Assembly: GCA_030612725.1 (NCBI GenBank)
Contig: JAUWNJ010000006.1
Coordinates: forward strand, 62,001-126,000
DNA: 64,000 bases
Reading direction: 5' to 3'
DNA from: Planctomycetales bacterium
Lineage (GTDB): Bacteria; Planctomycetota; Phycisphaerae; SM23-33
Of the stretch, positions 41,622-49,936 are shown piece after piece (the stretch's first letter is position 1; each line of letters starts with the position of its first letter). The notes under the pieces were generated by a model, which saw nothing but the letters and a program-made list of their open reading frames with translations, had not been told where the DNA came from and ran no database searches. Both the position numbers and the translations under genes were made by a program.

Positions 41622-42407
41622 ATGATTTCACCAAAAGCGATAGTGATGAATCCTGATGCCCTGACCGACGACGTTCAGGTCGGGCCTTTTACCTTCATAG
41701 GCCCCGACGTGATCGTCGAGGCGGAGACCGTTATCGACAATAACGTAACGGTTACGGGCAAAACGCGGATCGGGCGCTCCTGCCACCTGTTACCGGGCTG
41801 CATCGTCGGTTGCCGCCCCACCGGAGGCGACCGGGACGACGGGACATGCAATATCGGGCAGGGAAACATCATCCGCGAGCATGTAATCATCGAATCGGGC
41901 GATGCTGACGGGCCGGGGACAACGCTCGGCGAGAATAACTTTCTTATGGTCGGCTGTTGCGTCGAAAGCGGTGCGGACCTTGCCGGCGAGGGTATCTTCG
42001 CCAACTTTACGCGCATCGGGCGCCACGCTCGCATCGAAAAATACGTGCGAACCAGCGGATTCACCAGCGTCGAAGCATATGCAACCGTCGGAGCGTACAC
42101 CTTCACCACCGGATACTCCGGAATCGACCGCGACGCACCGCCGTACGCGATCGTCCAGGGATTCCCCTTCCGAGTCCGCAACATCAACAAGGAAAATCTC
42201 CGCCGTTGCGGGTTCGACACACAGGCGATTGAAACTCTCAAGAAGGCCTTTCGCATGATCTTCAACGGCCAGACCGGCTTCCCGAACGACGAACAACTCC
42301 TCCTGGCAGAACGGGAATTCGACAGTGAACACGTATCCAAACTAATCGCGTCGCTCCGAGACAGCGCCGCAAACCCAACAGGAAAAAAACTTCAACCGAG
42401 CGAATAA
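41622..42407 (+). CDS. LpxA-like hexapeptide protein lacking the catalytic His
   Basis: 261 residues, LpxA length. Hexapeptide beta helix (about 5-185), then the LpxA-type helical C-terminus (NINKENLRRCGFDTQAIETL, LKKAFRMIFNGQTGFPNDEQ). In E. coli LpxA the active-site segment reads NNLLMINAHIAHDC; here it reads NNFLMVGCCVESGADLAG, so both histidines are absent. The neighbour at 42498 keeps them. This copy may be non-catalytic, use another substrate or modulate its partner. ATG 41622 is chosen because the upstream frame is repeat sequence. Confidence 0.8.
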   Translation: MISPKAIVMNPDALTDDVQVGPFTFIGPDVIVEAETVIDNNVTVTGKTRIGRSCHLLPGCIVGCRPTGGDRDDGTCNIGQGNIIREHVIIESGDADGPGTTLGENNFLMVGCCVESGADLAGEGIFANFTRIGRHARIEKYVRTSGFTSVEAYATVGAYTFTTGYSGIDRDAPPYAIVQGFPFRVRNINKENLRRCGFDTQAIETLKKAFRMIFNGQTGFPNDEQLLLAEREFDSEHVSKLIASLRDSAANPTGKKLQPSE

Positions 42408-42492
42408 GATTGCCAATTGCCGATTGCCAATTTCCAATTGAAAGAAAGTTCGGCGAACTCGTAGGTCAATTGGCAATCGACAATTGGAAATT
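42408..42492. repeat. Intergenic repeat, GATTGCCAATTG family
   Basis: GATTGCCAATTGCCGATTGCCAATTTCCAATT (42408-42439) is answered by CAATTGGCAATCGACAATTGGAAATT (42467-42492), around a short centre containing TTCGGCGAA. Confidence 0.6.
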
Positions 42493-42497
42493 AAAAA

Positions 42498-43364
42498 GTG
42501 AACTTGACAGTTACACAAGAGGTTGCCGACGGGGCTGATATTGCTCCGGATGTTCGCATGGGCCATTGCTGCGTCATTGGGCCTGATGTGGTTATCGGGT
42601 CCGGGACATCGCTGGGATGCAGGGTTACAGTCGCCGGAAGAACGAGAATCGGAAGCGACAACGTTATTCAGGACGGATGCGTTCTCGGCGTCGTACCGCA
42701 GGACCTGAAATATCATGGTCGGCCGACGTACCTTCTTATCGGCGACCGCAACGAACTGGGACCAAACGTTACAGCACACGTCGGGACCGAAGAAGGCGGA
42801 TTTCTCACCCGCATCGGCAGCGATAATGTCCTCGAAGCCGGTTCGCACGTCGCCCACGACTGTTACGTTGACGACCGCACGCATCTCGGCCCAGCCGTTC
42901 TGCTGGCGGGACACATCCGCGTTGAAACAGGGGCTGTGCTGGAAGAAATGGTCGGCGTCCACCACTTCACGACGATAGGTCGCTTCAGCCGGATCGGCGC
43001 GCGAACCCCGGTAGTCCGCGACGTTCCGCCTTTCGTGTTCTTCTCGTCGGCGGGCGGTTACTACACCTCGCCGCCTTCCGTCAAGGGCGTCCACGAACAG
43101 GCTCTTGCGGACCTCCCGGACGCCGAAGCCGACGACCTCCGCCGTGCGATTCAATACCTTTTCGAGGATGAACAGGCCCTTATCGTCAAAGTCCGGGAAC
43201 TGCTGGAACAGCCTGACCTGTGCGAACCGGTCAAAATCCTCTGCGATTTCTGCCTGCGAAGTCTCGCCGGTCGATTCGGACGTTACCGCGAAGGTTTCCG
43301 AGGCAAAACGCCGCCGGAAGCAGAAGAGTTTCTAAAAGAAACCGTAGGCTGGGACGGAGCATAG
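42498..43364 (+). CDS. lpxA: UDP-N-acetylglucosamine O-acyltransferase (LpxA, intact site)
   Basis: 288 residues. It aligns well with E. coli LpxA: VVPQDLKYHGRPTYLLIGDRNELG, NVTAHVGTEEGG, SHVAHDCYVDD (catalytic His), LLAGHIRVETGAVLEEMVGVHHFTTIG (given in part), VPPFVFFSSAGG, and the C-terminal helices. It catalyses the first acylation in lipid A synthesis. It is the likelier functional LpxA of the pair. It is about 25 residues longer than E. coli LpxA at the C-terminus. The oxidoreductase at 43602 follows. Confidence 0.9.
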   Translation: MNLTVTQEVADGADIAPDVRMGHCCVIGPDVVIGSGTSLGCRVTVAGRTRIGSDNVIQDGCVLGVVPQDLKYHGRPTYLLIGDRNELGPNVTAHVGTEEGGFLTRIGSDNVLEAGSHVAHDCYVDDRTHLGPAVLLAGHIRVETGAVLEEMVGVHHFTTIGRFSRIGARTPVVRDVPPFVFFSSAGGYYTSPPSVKGVHEQALADLPDAEADDLRRAIQYLFEDEQALIVKVRELLEQPDLCEPVKILCDFCLRSLAGRFGRYREGFRGKTPPEAEEFLKETVGWDGA

Positions 43365-43392
43365 CGGAGTCCCACCTTTATTCCGACAAAGA

Positions 43393-43548
43393 GAATATTG
43401 AATATTGTGCGTAGCACCACTACGTGGAACGGAGAATTTTGAATTACGAAGTAAAAAAAGCATCCCTCATGGGCATGTTGTTTCTTTTACTTCGAAATTC
43501 GACATTCCGTGTTCCACGTAGTGGTGCTACGCACAATATTCAATATTC
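43393..43548. repeat. MITE-like intergenic element with 38-bp perfect terminal inverted repeats
   Basis: 43393-43430 and 43511-43548 are perfect 38-bp complements (GAATATTGAATATTGTGCGT...). Inside, GAATTACGAAGTAAAA is answered by TTTTACTTCGAAATTC with one mismatch. The arms share GTGCGTAGCACC and CCACTACGTGGAAC with the composite repeat at 33501-33545. No transposase is encoded. Confidence 0.75.
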
Positions 43549-43601
43549 ATTTTTTCCATGGATAAGTTGGGCCTGCGATTCGATGAAGGAGTTGAAAGTT
43601 A

Positions 43602-44642
43602 ATGAGTATTCGCGTTGGAGTAATCGGTCTTGGTCGCATGGGCAAACTCCACTGCCGCGTTTTGTCCGAGATGCCCGAAACTGAACTTGCGTGTGTGGTC
43701 GATACCGACGACGCCGTCGCCGGAGACGTCGCGGGCAAATTCAACGCCCCTGCCGTCAGCGCCGCCCAAGCCGTCGAACTCGTCGATGCCGTCGTCGTCG
43801 CCACGCCCACCTGCGACCACGTCGCCGCTGCAAAACCGTTTGTCGCCGCAGGCAAAGACGTCCTTATCGAAAAACCCATCGCCGATAATATAGCCGCTGC
43901 AGAGGAACTCATCGCACTCGCCGAAAAGACCGGCGCGAACGTCCAGGTCGGACATACCGAGCGTTTCAACCCGGCTGTCGAAGCCATTCGCCGATTCGAT
44001 ATAACGCCGAAATTCATCGAGGCCCACCGTATCAGCCCGTTCACGTTCCGCTCGGCCGACATCGGTGTGGTGCTCGATATGATGATTCACGACATCGACC
44101 TGGTGCTGATGCTGGCCGGCGACGAACCGACCGCTATCGAAGCCGTCGGAGTTAACGTCCTGGGCGCAGCCGAGGACATCGCCAACGCCAGATTGACATT
44201 CGCCGGTGGATGCGTCGCCAACCTGACGGCTTCTCGCCTCGCAATCAAGAGCGAACGGAAGATGAGGATATTCTCCGAACAGGCATATCTCTCGGTCGAT
44301 TACGGAAAAAAGGTCGGAATCGTCGTCAAGAAAAGCGAGAACACCGATTTGATCCAGATGGCCCGCCAAATGGACGCGAAAAACCTGAGCGAATTGGCCG
44401 GTAAGGTCGATTACACCAAACTCATCAAAGTCGAGCAGCTGAAAATATCCGACGACGTCGAGCCGCTCCGCAAACAGGCGGAAGCCTTCTATAACTGCGT
44501 CGCAAACGGCGCCGAACCGGTCGTACCCGCCGCTGCAGGACTGGCTGCAATCAGATGTGCAGCCGCTATTACAAACTCGATCAAATCGCACCGATGGGAC
44601 GGAACCGCCTCAGAGCGCCAGGGACCGGATATAATTCAGTAA
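43602..44642 (+). CDS. Gfo/Idh/MocA dehydrogenase, possible UDP-GlcNAc 3-dehydrogenase (GnnA-like)
   Basis: 346 residues. NAD-binding Rossmann fold (RVGVIGLGRMGKLHCRVL, about 3-20), IEKPIADN with the family Lys, and a C-terminal substrate domain including MMIHDIDLVLML (HD motif). In Leptospira and Acidithiobacillus a member of this family, GnnA, sits near lpxA and oxidises UDP-GlcNAc at C3 so that lipid A carries 2,3-diamino sugars; other bacteria keep a homologue in the lpx cluster without proof of that role. The matching aminotransferase GnnB is not in this window, so the specific call is tentative. Confidence 0.75.
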   Translation: MSIRVGVIGLGRMGKLHCRVLSEMPETELACVVDTDDAVAGDVAGKFNAPAVSAAQAVELVDAVVVATPTCDHVAAAKPFVAAGKDVLIEKPIADNIAAAEELIALAEKTGANVQVGHTERFNPAVEAIRRFDITPKFIEAHRISPFTFRSADIGVVLDMMIHDIDLVLMLAGDEPTAIEAVGVNVLGAAEDIANARLTFAGGCVANLTASRLAIKSERKMRIFSEQAYLSVDYGKKVGIVVKKSENTDLIQMARQMDAKNLSELAGKVDYTKLIKVEQLKISDDVEPLRKQAEAFYNCVANGAEPVVPAAAGLAAIRCAAAITNSIKSHRWDGTASERQGPDIIQ

Positions 44643-44704
44643 GACGGACGGCATATCCGATAATTAAATCGTCACGAGAGGGTAGATTTTTCACTGCGAC
44701 ATCA

Positions 44705-44733
44705 TTGCAAAATTGGCGTTAATAGACTATTAT
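44705..44733 (+). promoter_or_regulatory. Toxin-antitoxin promoter
   Basis: TTGCAA (44705-44710), 17-nt spacer, TATTAT (44728-44733), about 43 bases before the antitoxin ATG. Confidence 0.45.
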
Positions 44734-44775
44734 ATCTATGAGAATGTGTTTTTCTTTCGCTTTGGAATTCTTACC

Positions 44776-44970
44776 ATGACACAAAAAGAACTTATCATCA
44801 AACGCATAGAAGAAGTCCCCAACGCTTTGCTCGGCGAATTGGCGGACTTTCTGCGTTTCCTGAAAATGAAGGCCGCCGAAGAAAAATCCAGTTCCGCCCT
44901 GATGAGCGAATCGTCTTTAAAAAAAGACTGGCTTCGCCCCGAGGAGGACGAAGCGTGGAAAGATTTGTAA
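44776..44970 (+). CDS. Antitoxin of a MazF/PemK-type pair
   Basis: 64 residues: MTQKELIIKRIEEVPNALLG, then LADFLRFLKMK and a hydrophilic tail. The N-terminal helices and the IEEVP...ELxDFLxFL pattern match DUF2281-type antitoxins. ATG 44776 is preferred to an upstream in-frame codon in the promoter. It overlaps the toxin gene by 16 bases, the order expected for type II antitoxins, and probably neutralises the toxin and represses the shared promoter. Confidence 0.7.
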   Translation: MTQKELIIKRIEEVPNALLGELADFLRFLKMKAAEEKSSSALMSESSLKKDWLRPEEDEAWKDL

Positions 44971-45287
44971 AAGGGGACATCGCCATAGTTCCATTCCCAT
45001 TTTCCGACCTGACTCAATCGAAGCGAAGACCGGCTCTTGTTCTGGCAGAACTGAAAGGCGACGATCTTGTCCTGTGCCAGATAACAAGTCAGAATATACG
45101 CAATGAGTATGCGGTAGAATTGCGCGAGTCTGACTTTGAAACCGGCACTCTACATAAGCAGAGCAATATCCGCCCCGACAAACTCTTTACCGCAGACCGA
45201 GGTATCATCCTTTATAAAGCCGGGCGGATCCGAAAGCAAAAAGTAGCACAGGTGATAGATAGTATTATTCGTATATTGAAACGCTGA
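44955..45287 (+). CDS. MazF/PemK-family toxin
   Basis: 110 residues, GTG start behind a strong GAGGAGG. FVKGDIAIVPFPFSDLTQSKRRPALVL is the canonical PemK/MazF N-terminal sheet (given by family; residues 5-31), followed by LVLCQITSQ and the SNIRPDKLFTADRG block. Members are mRNA endoribonucleases. Together with the overlapping antitoxin it forms a complete type II module between the lpx cluster and purC. Confidence 0.85.
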   Translation: MERFVKGDIAIVPFPFSDLTQSKRRPALVLAELKGDDLVLCQITSQNIRNEYAVELRESDFETGTLHKQSNIRPDKLFTADRGIILYKAGRIRKQKVAQVIDSIIRILKR

Positions 45288-45405
45288 ATTCCTACCAACG
45301 AAAACTTTCCGAATTGTTCCGTTTTGGTTCGGAGTCCGGCTGGAAACACCGGAGGCGGAAAGTTCATTTGCTATCGCAGGAAGGTTTTACCATCATAATG
45401 AAACT

Positions 45406-46200
45406 GTGGTGAAATTCTCAAGACGGATAATCTCGTCGTTGCTGTTCCTGACGGCATCGGAGCGGAGGGTCCAGCAGTCCGACCCGAAGCGTTTCTCCAA
45501 ACCGGCCTGTGCGATGATGCTGCTGAGCGTCGCGTTCGGAATTATACTCGTCGGATCCTGGAGCACTGCCTATCATGTAATGTGGGTGCTCCGGCGTGAT
45601 CTGCTGGACCACTGGGCGGTTTTCTCGTCCGCGGTGTGCGGATTGATAATGGTTCTCGTTCTCTACCGTCAATCGGCGGCGGCGTTAATCGAACCGGTAA
45701 CGGGCAAATCCCGCCCGGCCAGATGGATCGGACTGGCGATGCTGACCGTCGGCGTATCGGCGATCCTCAACTACTCCTTTCGCCAGTCAAATCCCGATTG
45801 GTCAACGCGGCTGTCTCAGCAATGGTTATGGCTTTGGCCTCGCCCGATATGCCGGGTGCTGCTTCTGACGCCGATATGGGGAGCGTGGAGCATGGTGGTG
45901 CTCGGGCAGTTTCACCGCCCCGGCGAGCGGACCGACCCGCCTGCAAAATGCTTCGCCGAAACCGTCAGCCCCATCGCCTCGGCAGCGTGTCTGTCGATTC
46001 CGCTGGCAGGGTCGTTGCTGCTTCTGAACTTCATGTCTCCGTGGAGGCATTTTATTCCACCGGCAGCGGCAGTGGTCGCAGCCCTGGGGGCTGGGACGTT
46101 AATCGTTCGACGACGGGGACAAATCTCCCGAAAAAACCTGCTGGCAACGAATTTTGTAACGCAACTGGGGTTTCTGGCGGCATATCTGGTTGTGAGATGA
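45406..46200 (+). CDS. Hypothetical polytopic membrane protein
   Basis: 264 residues with about seven hydrophobic helices (near 37-52, 70-88, 107-121, 148-166, 190-211, 217-234, 246-262). The N-terminus is basic. No family recognised. GTG 45406 or 45409 follows GGAAGG at some distance, so the exact start is open. A 9-bp inverted repeat, AACTTTCCG (45303) and CGGAAAGTT (45356), lies just upstream. It lies 58 bases before purC on the same strand; no functional link is visible. Confidence 0.6.
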   Translation: MVKFSRRIISSLLFLTASERRVQQSDPKRFSKPACAMMLLSVAFGIILVGSWSTAYHVMWVLRRDLLDHWAVFSSAVCGLIMVLVLYRQSAAALIEPVTGKSRPARWIGLAMLTVGVSAILNYSFRQSNPDWSTRLSQQWLWLWPRPICRVLLLTPIWGAWSMVVLGQFHRPGERTDPPAKCFAETVSPIASAACLSIPLAGSLLLLNFMSPWRHFIPPAAAVVAALGAGTLIVRRRGQISRKNLLATNFVTQLGFLAAYLVVR

Positions 46201-46258
46201 TAATAACCGCTTCGACCCAAGGTAACGTTCTTGACGTTTCGCTTGATTCTGAGGCCTC

Positions 46259-47173
46259 ATGCGGGTAAAAGACTGGCATATGAAAACGACTGCTTTACTT
46301 ACGACATCGGTTCCGGGCCGTCCCAAGTGTAGCGGCAAGGTGCGCGACATCTACGACTTGGGAAACAACCTCGTTATAGTTACGACCGACAGGATAAGCG
46401 CCTATGACGTGATTATGCCGAACGGTATCCCCGACAAGGGAAGAGTACTCACGCAGATCAGCCTGTTCTGGTTCGACCTGCTGGATGAGGCAAAGCCCAA
46501 CCACCTGGTTTCGGCGGCATTGAAAAACCTTCCCGACGACTTCCGTACCGAAGAACTCGACGGGCGATTCATGCTGTGCAGGAAGTGTCGAACAGTACCG
46601 ATCGAGTGCGTGGTTCGCGGGTATCTTGCCGGTAGCGGGTGGGCTGAATACCAGAAGACCCAGAGCGTCTGCGGGATCGTACTACCGTCGGAAATGAAGC
46701 AGTGCCAGAAACTCCCCGCGCCGATATTCACACCCGCCACAAAGGCTGAAAAAGGGCACGACGAGAACGTTTCCATCGAACAGGCCGGCGAACTGGTCGG
46801 ACCCGACGTCATGACCGAGTTGCGCGACCGGTCAATCGCACTGTACTCAGCCGCCGCTGAATACGCCGCCGAACACGGTGTAATCATCGCGGATACCAAG
46901 TTCGAGTGGGGATACGACGAAAACGACGAATTAATCCTCATTGATGAGATCCTGACGCCGGATTCGTCCCGTTTCTGGCCTGTGGATGAGTACAAGTCCG
47001 GTAGAAACCAGCCAAGTTTCGACAAACAGTTCGTCCGCGACTACCTCGACAAGATCAAATTCAACCGCAGGCCGCCCGCCCCTGTTTTACCAACGGAGAT
47101 CGTCCAGAAGACCCGTCAGAAATATATTCAGGCCTATACGACCCTGACCGGACAGTCTTTCCCCTGGGCATGA
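46259..47173 (+). CDS. purC: Phosphoribosylaminoimidazole-succinocarboxamide synthase
   Basis: 304 residues, the longer PurC form. It joins aspartate to CAIR in purine synthesis. Motifs: KCSGKVRDIYDLGNNLVIVTTDRISAYDVIM, PIECVVRGYLAGSGWAEYQ, IADTKFEWG, LIDEILTPDSSRFWP, QPSFDKQFVRDYL (first and last given by position). An in-frame ATG at 46280 (MKTTALL) is an equally plausible start. The stop overlaps the next ATG as ATGA. Confidence 0.95.
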   Translation: MRVKDWHMKTTALLTTSVPGRPKCSGKVRDIYDLGNNLVIVTTDRISAYDVIMPNGIPDKGRVLTQISLFWFDLLDEAKPNHLVSAALKNLPDDFRTEELDGRFMLCRKCRTVPIECVVRGYLAGSGWAEYQKTQSVCGIVLPSEMKQCQKLPAPIFTPATKAEKGHDENVSIEQAGELVGPDVMTELRDRSIALYSAAAEYAAEHGVIIADTKFEWGYDENDELILIDEILTPDSSRFWPVDEYKSGRNQPSFDKQFVRDYLDKIKFNRRPPAPVLPTEIVQKTRQKYIQAYTTLTGQSFPWA

Positions 47174-48600
47174 CGATAAAAATGCGACTATTGCTTGTAC
47201 AACCGGAATGTCAGTCATCGCTGATTGGTTTTCGCCTTGCGGCGATGCCTGAACCGCTGGCGCTGGAGATGGTCGCCGCAAGCGCGGGCGACCACGACCT
47301 TCGCATCCTCGACATGCGCGTCGAAGACGACCTGATTGGAGCACTGGAGCAATTCAAACCGGATATTGTCGTCGTAACCGCACTGACGACCGAGGTCTAT
47401 GCCGCACAGGACGTAATGCGTCAGGCGAAAGAATTCTCCGACGAGATATTCACGGTAATCGGCGGAATCCATGCCTCGCTTCTCTCGGAAGACTTCTACC
47501 TGCCATACGTGGACGTTATCGCCGCCGGCGAAGCGGAACTGAATTTCCCGCAACTTCTCGATGCCATAGAAAAGCATAAACCGCTCAAGGATATACCCGA
47601 TCTCATCTGGCAAGACACCGATGGAAATTTCGTCCGCAACGCCGAAGGGCCGATGAAACTGGACATGGACGCGCTGCCCATGCCACGGCGGGATCTCATC
47701 GAACATAATCGCCAGGAATACTTCTGGCTGTTCAATAAGCCCGACATAGCCATGGCCACAGGTCGCGGATGCCCGTTCCGGTGCAATTTCTGTAGCGTCT
47801 GGCAGTTCTACAAGGGCATGACCCGCCAGATGTCAGCCGCTCGCGTCGTCGATGAGATTAAGACCATCGATCTGGGCCATATCACGTTCATGGACGACAA
47901 CTTCCTGATGAATTACAAGCGCGAAACCGCTATCGCTGAGATGATCGTAGCCGAGGGGATACAAAAAGATTACAGCATGGAATGCCGCACCGATTCGGTC
48001 GTCCGGCACCCTGACCTGGTGAAAAAATGGGCGGACATCGGACTGTCGTCCGTGCTGCTTGGACTGGAGGCCGTCTCCGACGAGGGGCTTAAAGGCGTCA
48101 ACAAGGGTACCGACATGCGGACCAACGATGAGGCCGTTCGCATCATGCACGACAACGGCGTCATCGTCTGGGGCGCGTTTATCACCGACCCTCAATGGGA
48201 GGCAGACGACTTCCAACGCCTGCGCGATTACGTCGATAAAATGAAAATCACCCAGACACAGTTCACCGTCCTGACCCCGCTGCCCGGAACGGAACTGTAC
48301 CGCCAGCAAAAAGATAAACTGCTGACGGATGATTACACCTGCTTCGACGCGCTGCACGCCGTTACACCCACCAAACTACCGCGTGAAGAATTCTATAAAC
48401 TCTACGCCGGACTTTATCGACAGACCAGCCTCAAACCGTACTACGACCTCGTCCGCGCCGGTAAAATGACCGTCGAGGACTGCAAACGCGGCAATGAAAT
48501 GCTCGAGATTATGAGCCGGTGGGAACTCTACCTCGACCAGGACCCCATTCTCGGAAACCGCCAAAAACGCCAATCCGCCCCGGCAAATCTTGCCCCCTGA
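47170..48600 (+). CDS. B12-binding-domain radical SAM protein
   Basis: 476 residues. An N-terminal cobalamin-binding-like domain (about 5-140, with IVVVTALTTEVYAAQDV and IGGIHASLL) is followed by a radical SAM domain (about 190-410) with the cluster motif GRGCPFRCNFCSVW (CxxxCxxC) and GLEAVSDEGLKGVNKG. The family includes methyltransferases and cyclases of lipids, hopanoids and cofactors. It is translationally coupled to purC, but I see no metabolic link. Substrate not assigned. Confidence 0.85.
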   Translation: MTIKMRLLLVQPECQSSLIGFRLAAMPEPLALEMVAASAGDHDLRILDMRVEDDLIGALEQFKPDIVVVTALTTEVYAAQDVMRQAKEFSDEIFTVIGGIHASLLSEDFYLPYVDVIAAGEAELNFPQLLDAIEKHKPLKDIPDLIWQDTDGNFVRNAEGPMKLDMDALPMPRRDLIEHNRQEYFWLFNKPDIAMATGRGCPFRCNFCSVWQFYKGMTRQMSAARVVDEIKTIDLGHITFMDDNFLMNYKRETAIAEMIVAEGIQKDYSMECRTDSVVRHPDLVKKWADIGLSSVLLGLEAVSDEGLKGVNKGTDMRTNDEAVRIMHDNGVIVWGAFITDPQWEADDFQRLRDYVDKMKITQTQFTVLTPLPGTELYRQQKDKLLTDDYTCFDALHAVTPTKLPREEFYKLYAGLYRQTSLKPYYDLVRAGKMTVEDCKRGNEMLEIMSRWELYLDQDPILGNRQKRQSAPANLAP

Positions 48601-48622
48601 CCCCCAGCCAACTTACGCTCAC

Positions 48623-48696
48623 TACGCCCGAGAGGACTCGAACCTCTGACCTGCGGTTTAGGAAACCGCCGCTCTATCCTGCTGAGCTACGGGCGT
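48623..48696 (-). tRNA. tRNA-Arg (anticodon CCU)
   Basis: 74 nt on the minus strand: acceptor ACGCCCG/CGGGCGT, D-stem GCTC/GAGC, anticodon stem GCGGT/ACCGC with loop TTCCTAA, T-stem AGAGG/CCTCT. CCA not encoded. Reads AGG. Confidence 0.94.
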
Positions 48697-48875
48697 AAAT
48701 GCTGACGATAACCATGTCAATTAACTCTATCCTTGGATCGCATACCGGTCAAGGACATTCGCCGTTTATAGGTCCGTGACGTGAAAAGGTGTCAGGAAAC
48801 TATGGACAAATGGGGGGTTTTCGGTTTAACCTTCTCTCTGGCAATGGGTTATCGCTCAGGATTGACGTGGTGGAA

Positions 48876-49931
48876 ATGACGCCCAAAACCGCAGACTTCG
48901 ATTACGACCTGCCCGACGAATTGATAGCCCAGAAGCCCGTCGAGCCACGCGATAAGTCCAGGCTTATGGTTCTCGACCGCACGACCGGCGAAATTCGGCA
49001 TCACCACTTCGGCGAACTACCAGCCATGCTGCGAGAAGGCGACCTGCTCGTTCTGAACGATACCCGCGTCATCCCGGCGAAGTTCCTCTGCCGACGACGA
49101 ACAGGCGGGCAAATCGAAGGTCTGTTCCTGCGCGAACTGTCGGATGGGCAATGGGAAGCGATGCTCAAGGGTGCGGGACGATGTAAAACCGGAGAAGAAC
49201 TCACATTCGTCGAAGAACCCCCGACAATTGCGAAACTGGAAAGTAACTTAGGCGAAGGTCTCTGGCATCTTTCCGTCAGCCCGCCCCGCGATGCGGTCGA
49301 ACTGCTCGAACGAATCGGCACAACCCCCCTGCCGCCTTACATTCACAGAGATCACCCAGACAGTCATGATGGCCTGACGTACCAAACTGTCTATGCCGCT
49401 CGTCCCGGTGCAGTGGCTGCACCGACTGCCGGGCTGCACTTCACCGAAAACATCCTCGCCGACCTCCAAGCCAGGAAAATCGAATCTCTCAACGTTACGT
49501 TGCACGTTGGTCTGGGAACGTTCGCGCCGGTCAAGGCCGAGCAACTCGACCGGCACGAAATGCACTCAGAATGGTACGAACTGTCAGCCTCGACAGCCAA
49601 AGCAATCGTGGACGCCAAACGCCAAGGTCGGCGAATCGTAGCCGTCGGGACCACTTCCGTCCGCGTACTGGAGACCGCCGCTGCAAAGGGTCCGTTGTCG
49701 GCGCGGTCCGGTTGGACCGATCTGTTCATCTATCCGCCGGGCGAGTTCCGCGTTGTCGATACCATGCTGACCAATTTTCACCTGCCTCGCTCGACGCTGC
49801 TGATGCTGGTGGCTGCTTTTTGCAGGCCCGGTTCGACCGACGGGATACAAATCATCAAAGACGCCTACGCCGAAGCAATCCGGCAAAAATATCGTTTCTA
49901 TTCCTATGGCGATGCAATGTTGATATTGTAA
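48876..49931 (+). CDS. queA: S-adenosylmethionine:tRNA ribosyltransferase-isomerase
   Basis: 351 residues. It builds epoxyqueuosine in tRNA from preQ1 and SAM. Family blocks: DFDYDLPDELIAQKPVEPRD, LLVLNDTRVIPAKFL, YQTVYAARPGAVAAPTAGLHFT (given by family, about 190-211), HVGLGTFAPVKAEQLDRHEMHSEWYEL and TNFHLPRSTLLMLVAAF. ATG 48876 matches the family start; longer in-frame starts add 29 unrelated residues. A weak GGTGG precedes it. Confidence 0.95.
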   Translation: MTPKTADFDYDLPDELIAQKPVEPRDKSRLMVLDRTTGEIRHHHFGELPAMLREGDLLVLNDTRVIPAKFLCRRRTGGQIEGLFLRELSDGQWEAMLKGAGRCKTGEELTFVEEPPTIAKLESNLGEGLWHLSVSPPRDAVELLERIGTTPLPPYIHRDHPDSHDGLTYQTVYAARPGAVAAPTAGLHFTENILADLQARKIESLNVTLHVGLGTFAPVKAEQLDRHEMHSEWYELSASTAKAIVDAKRQGRRIVAVGTTSVRVLETAAAKGPLSARSGWTDLFIYPPGEFRVVDTMLTNFHLPRSTLLMLVAAFCRPGSTDGIQIIKDAYAEAIRQKYRFYSYGDAMLIL

Positions 49932-49936
49932 GAGGC

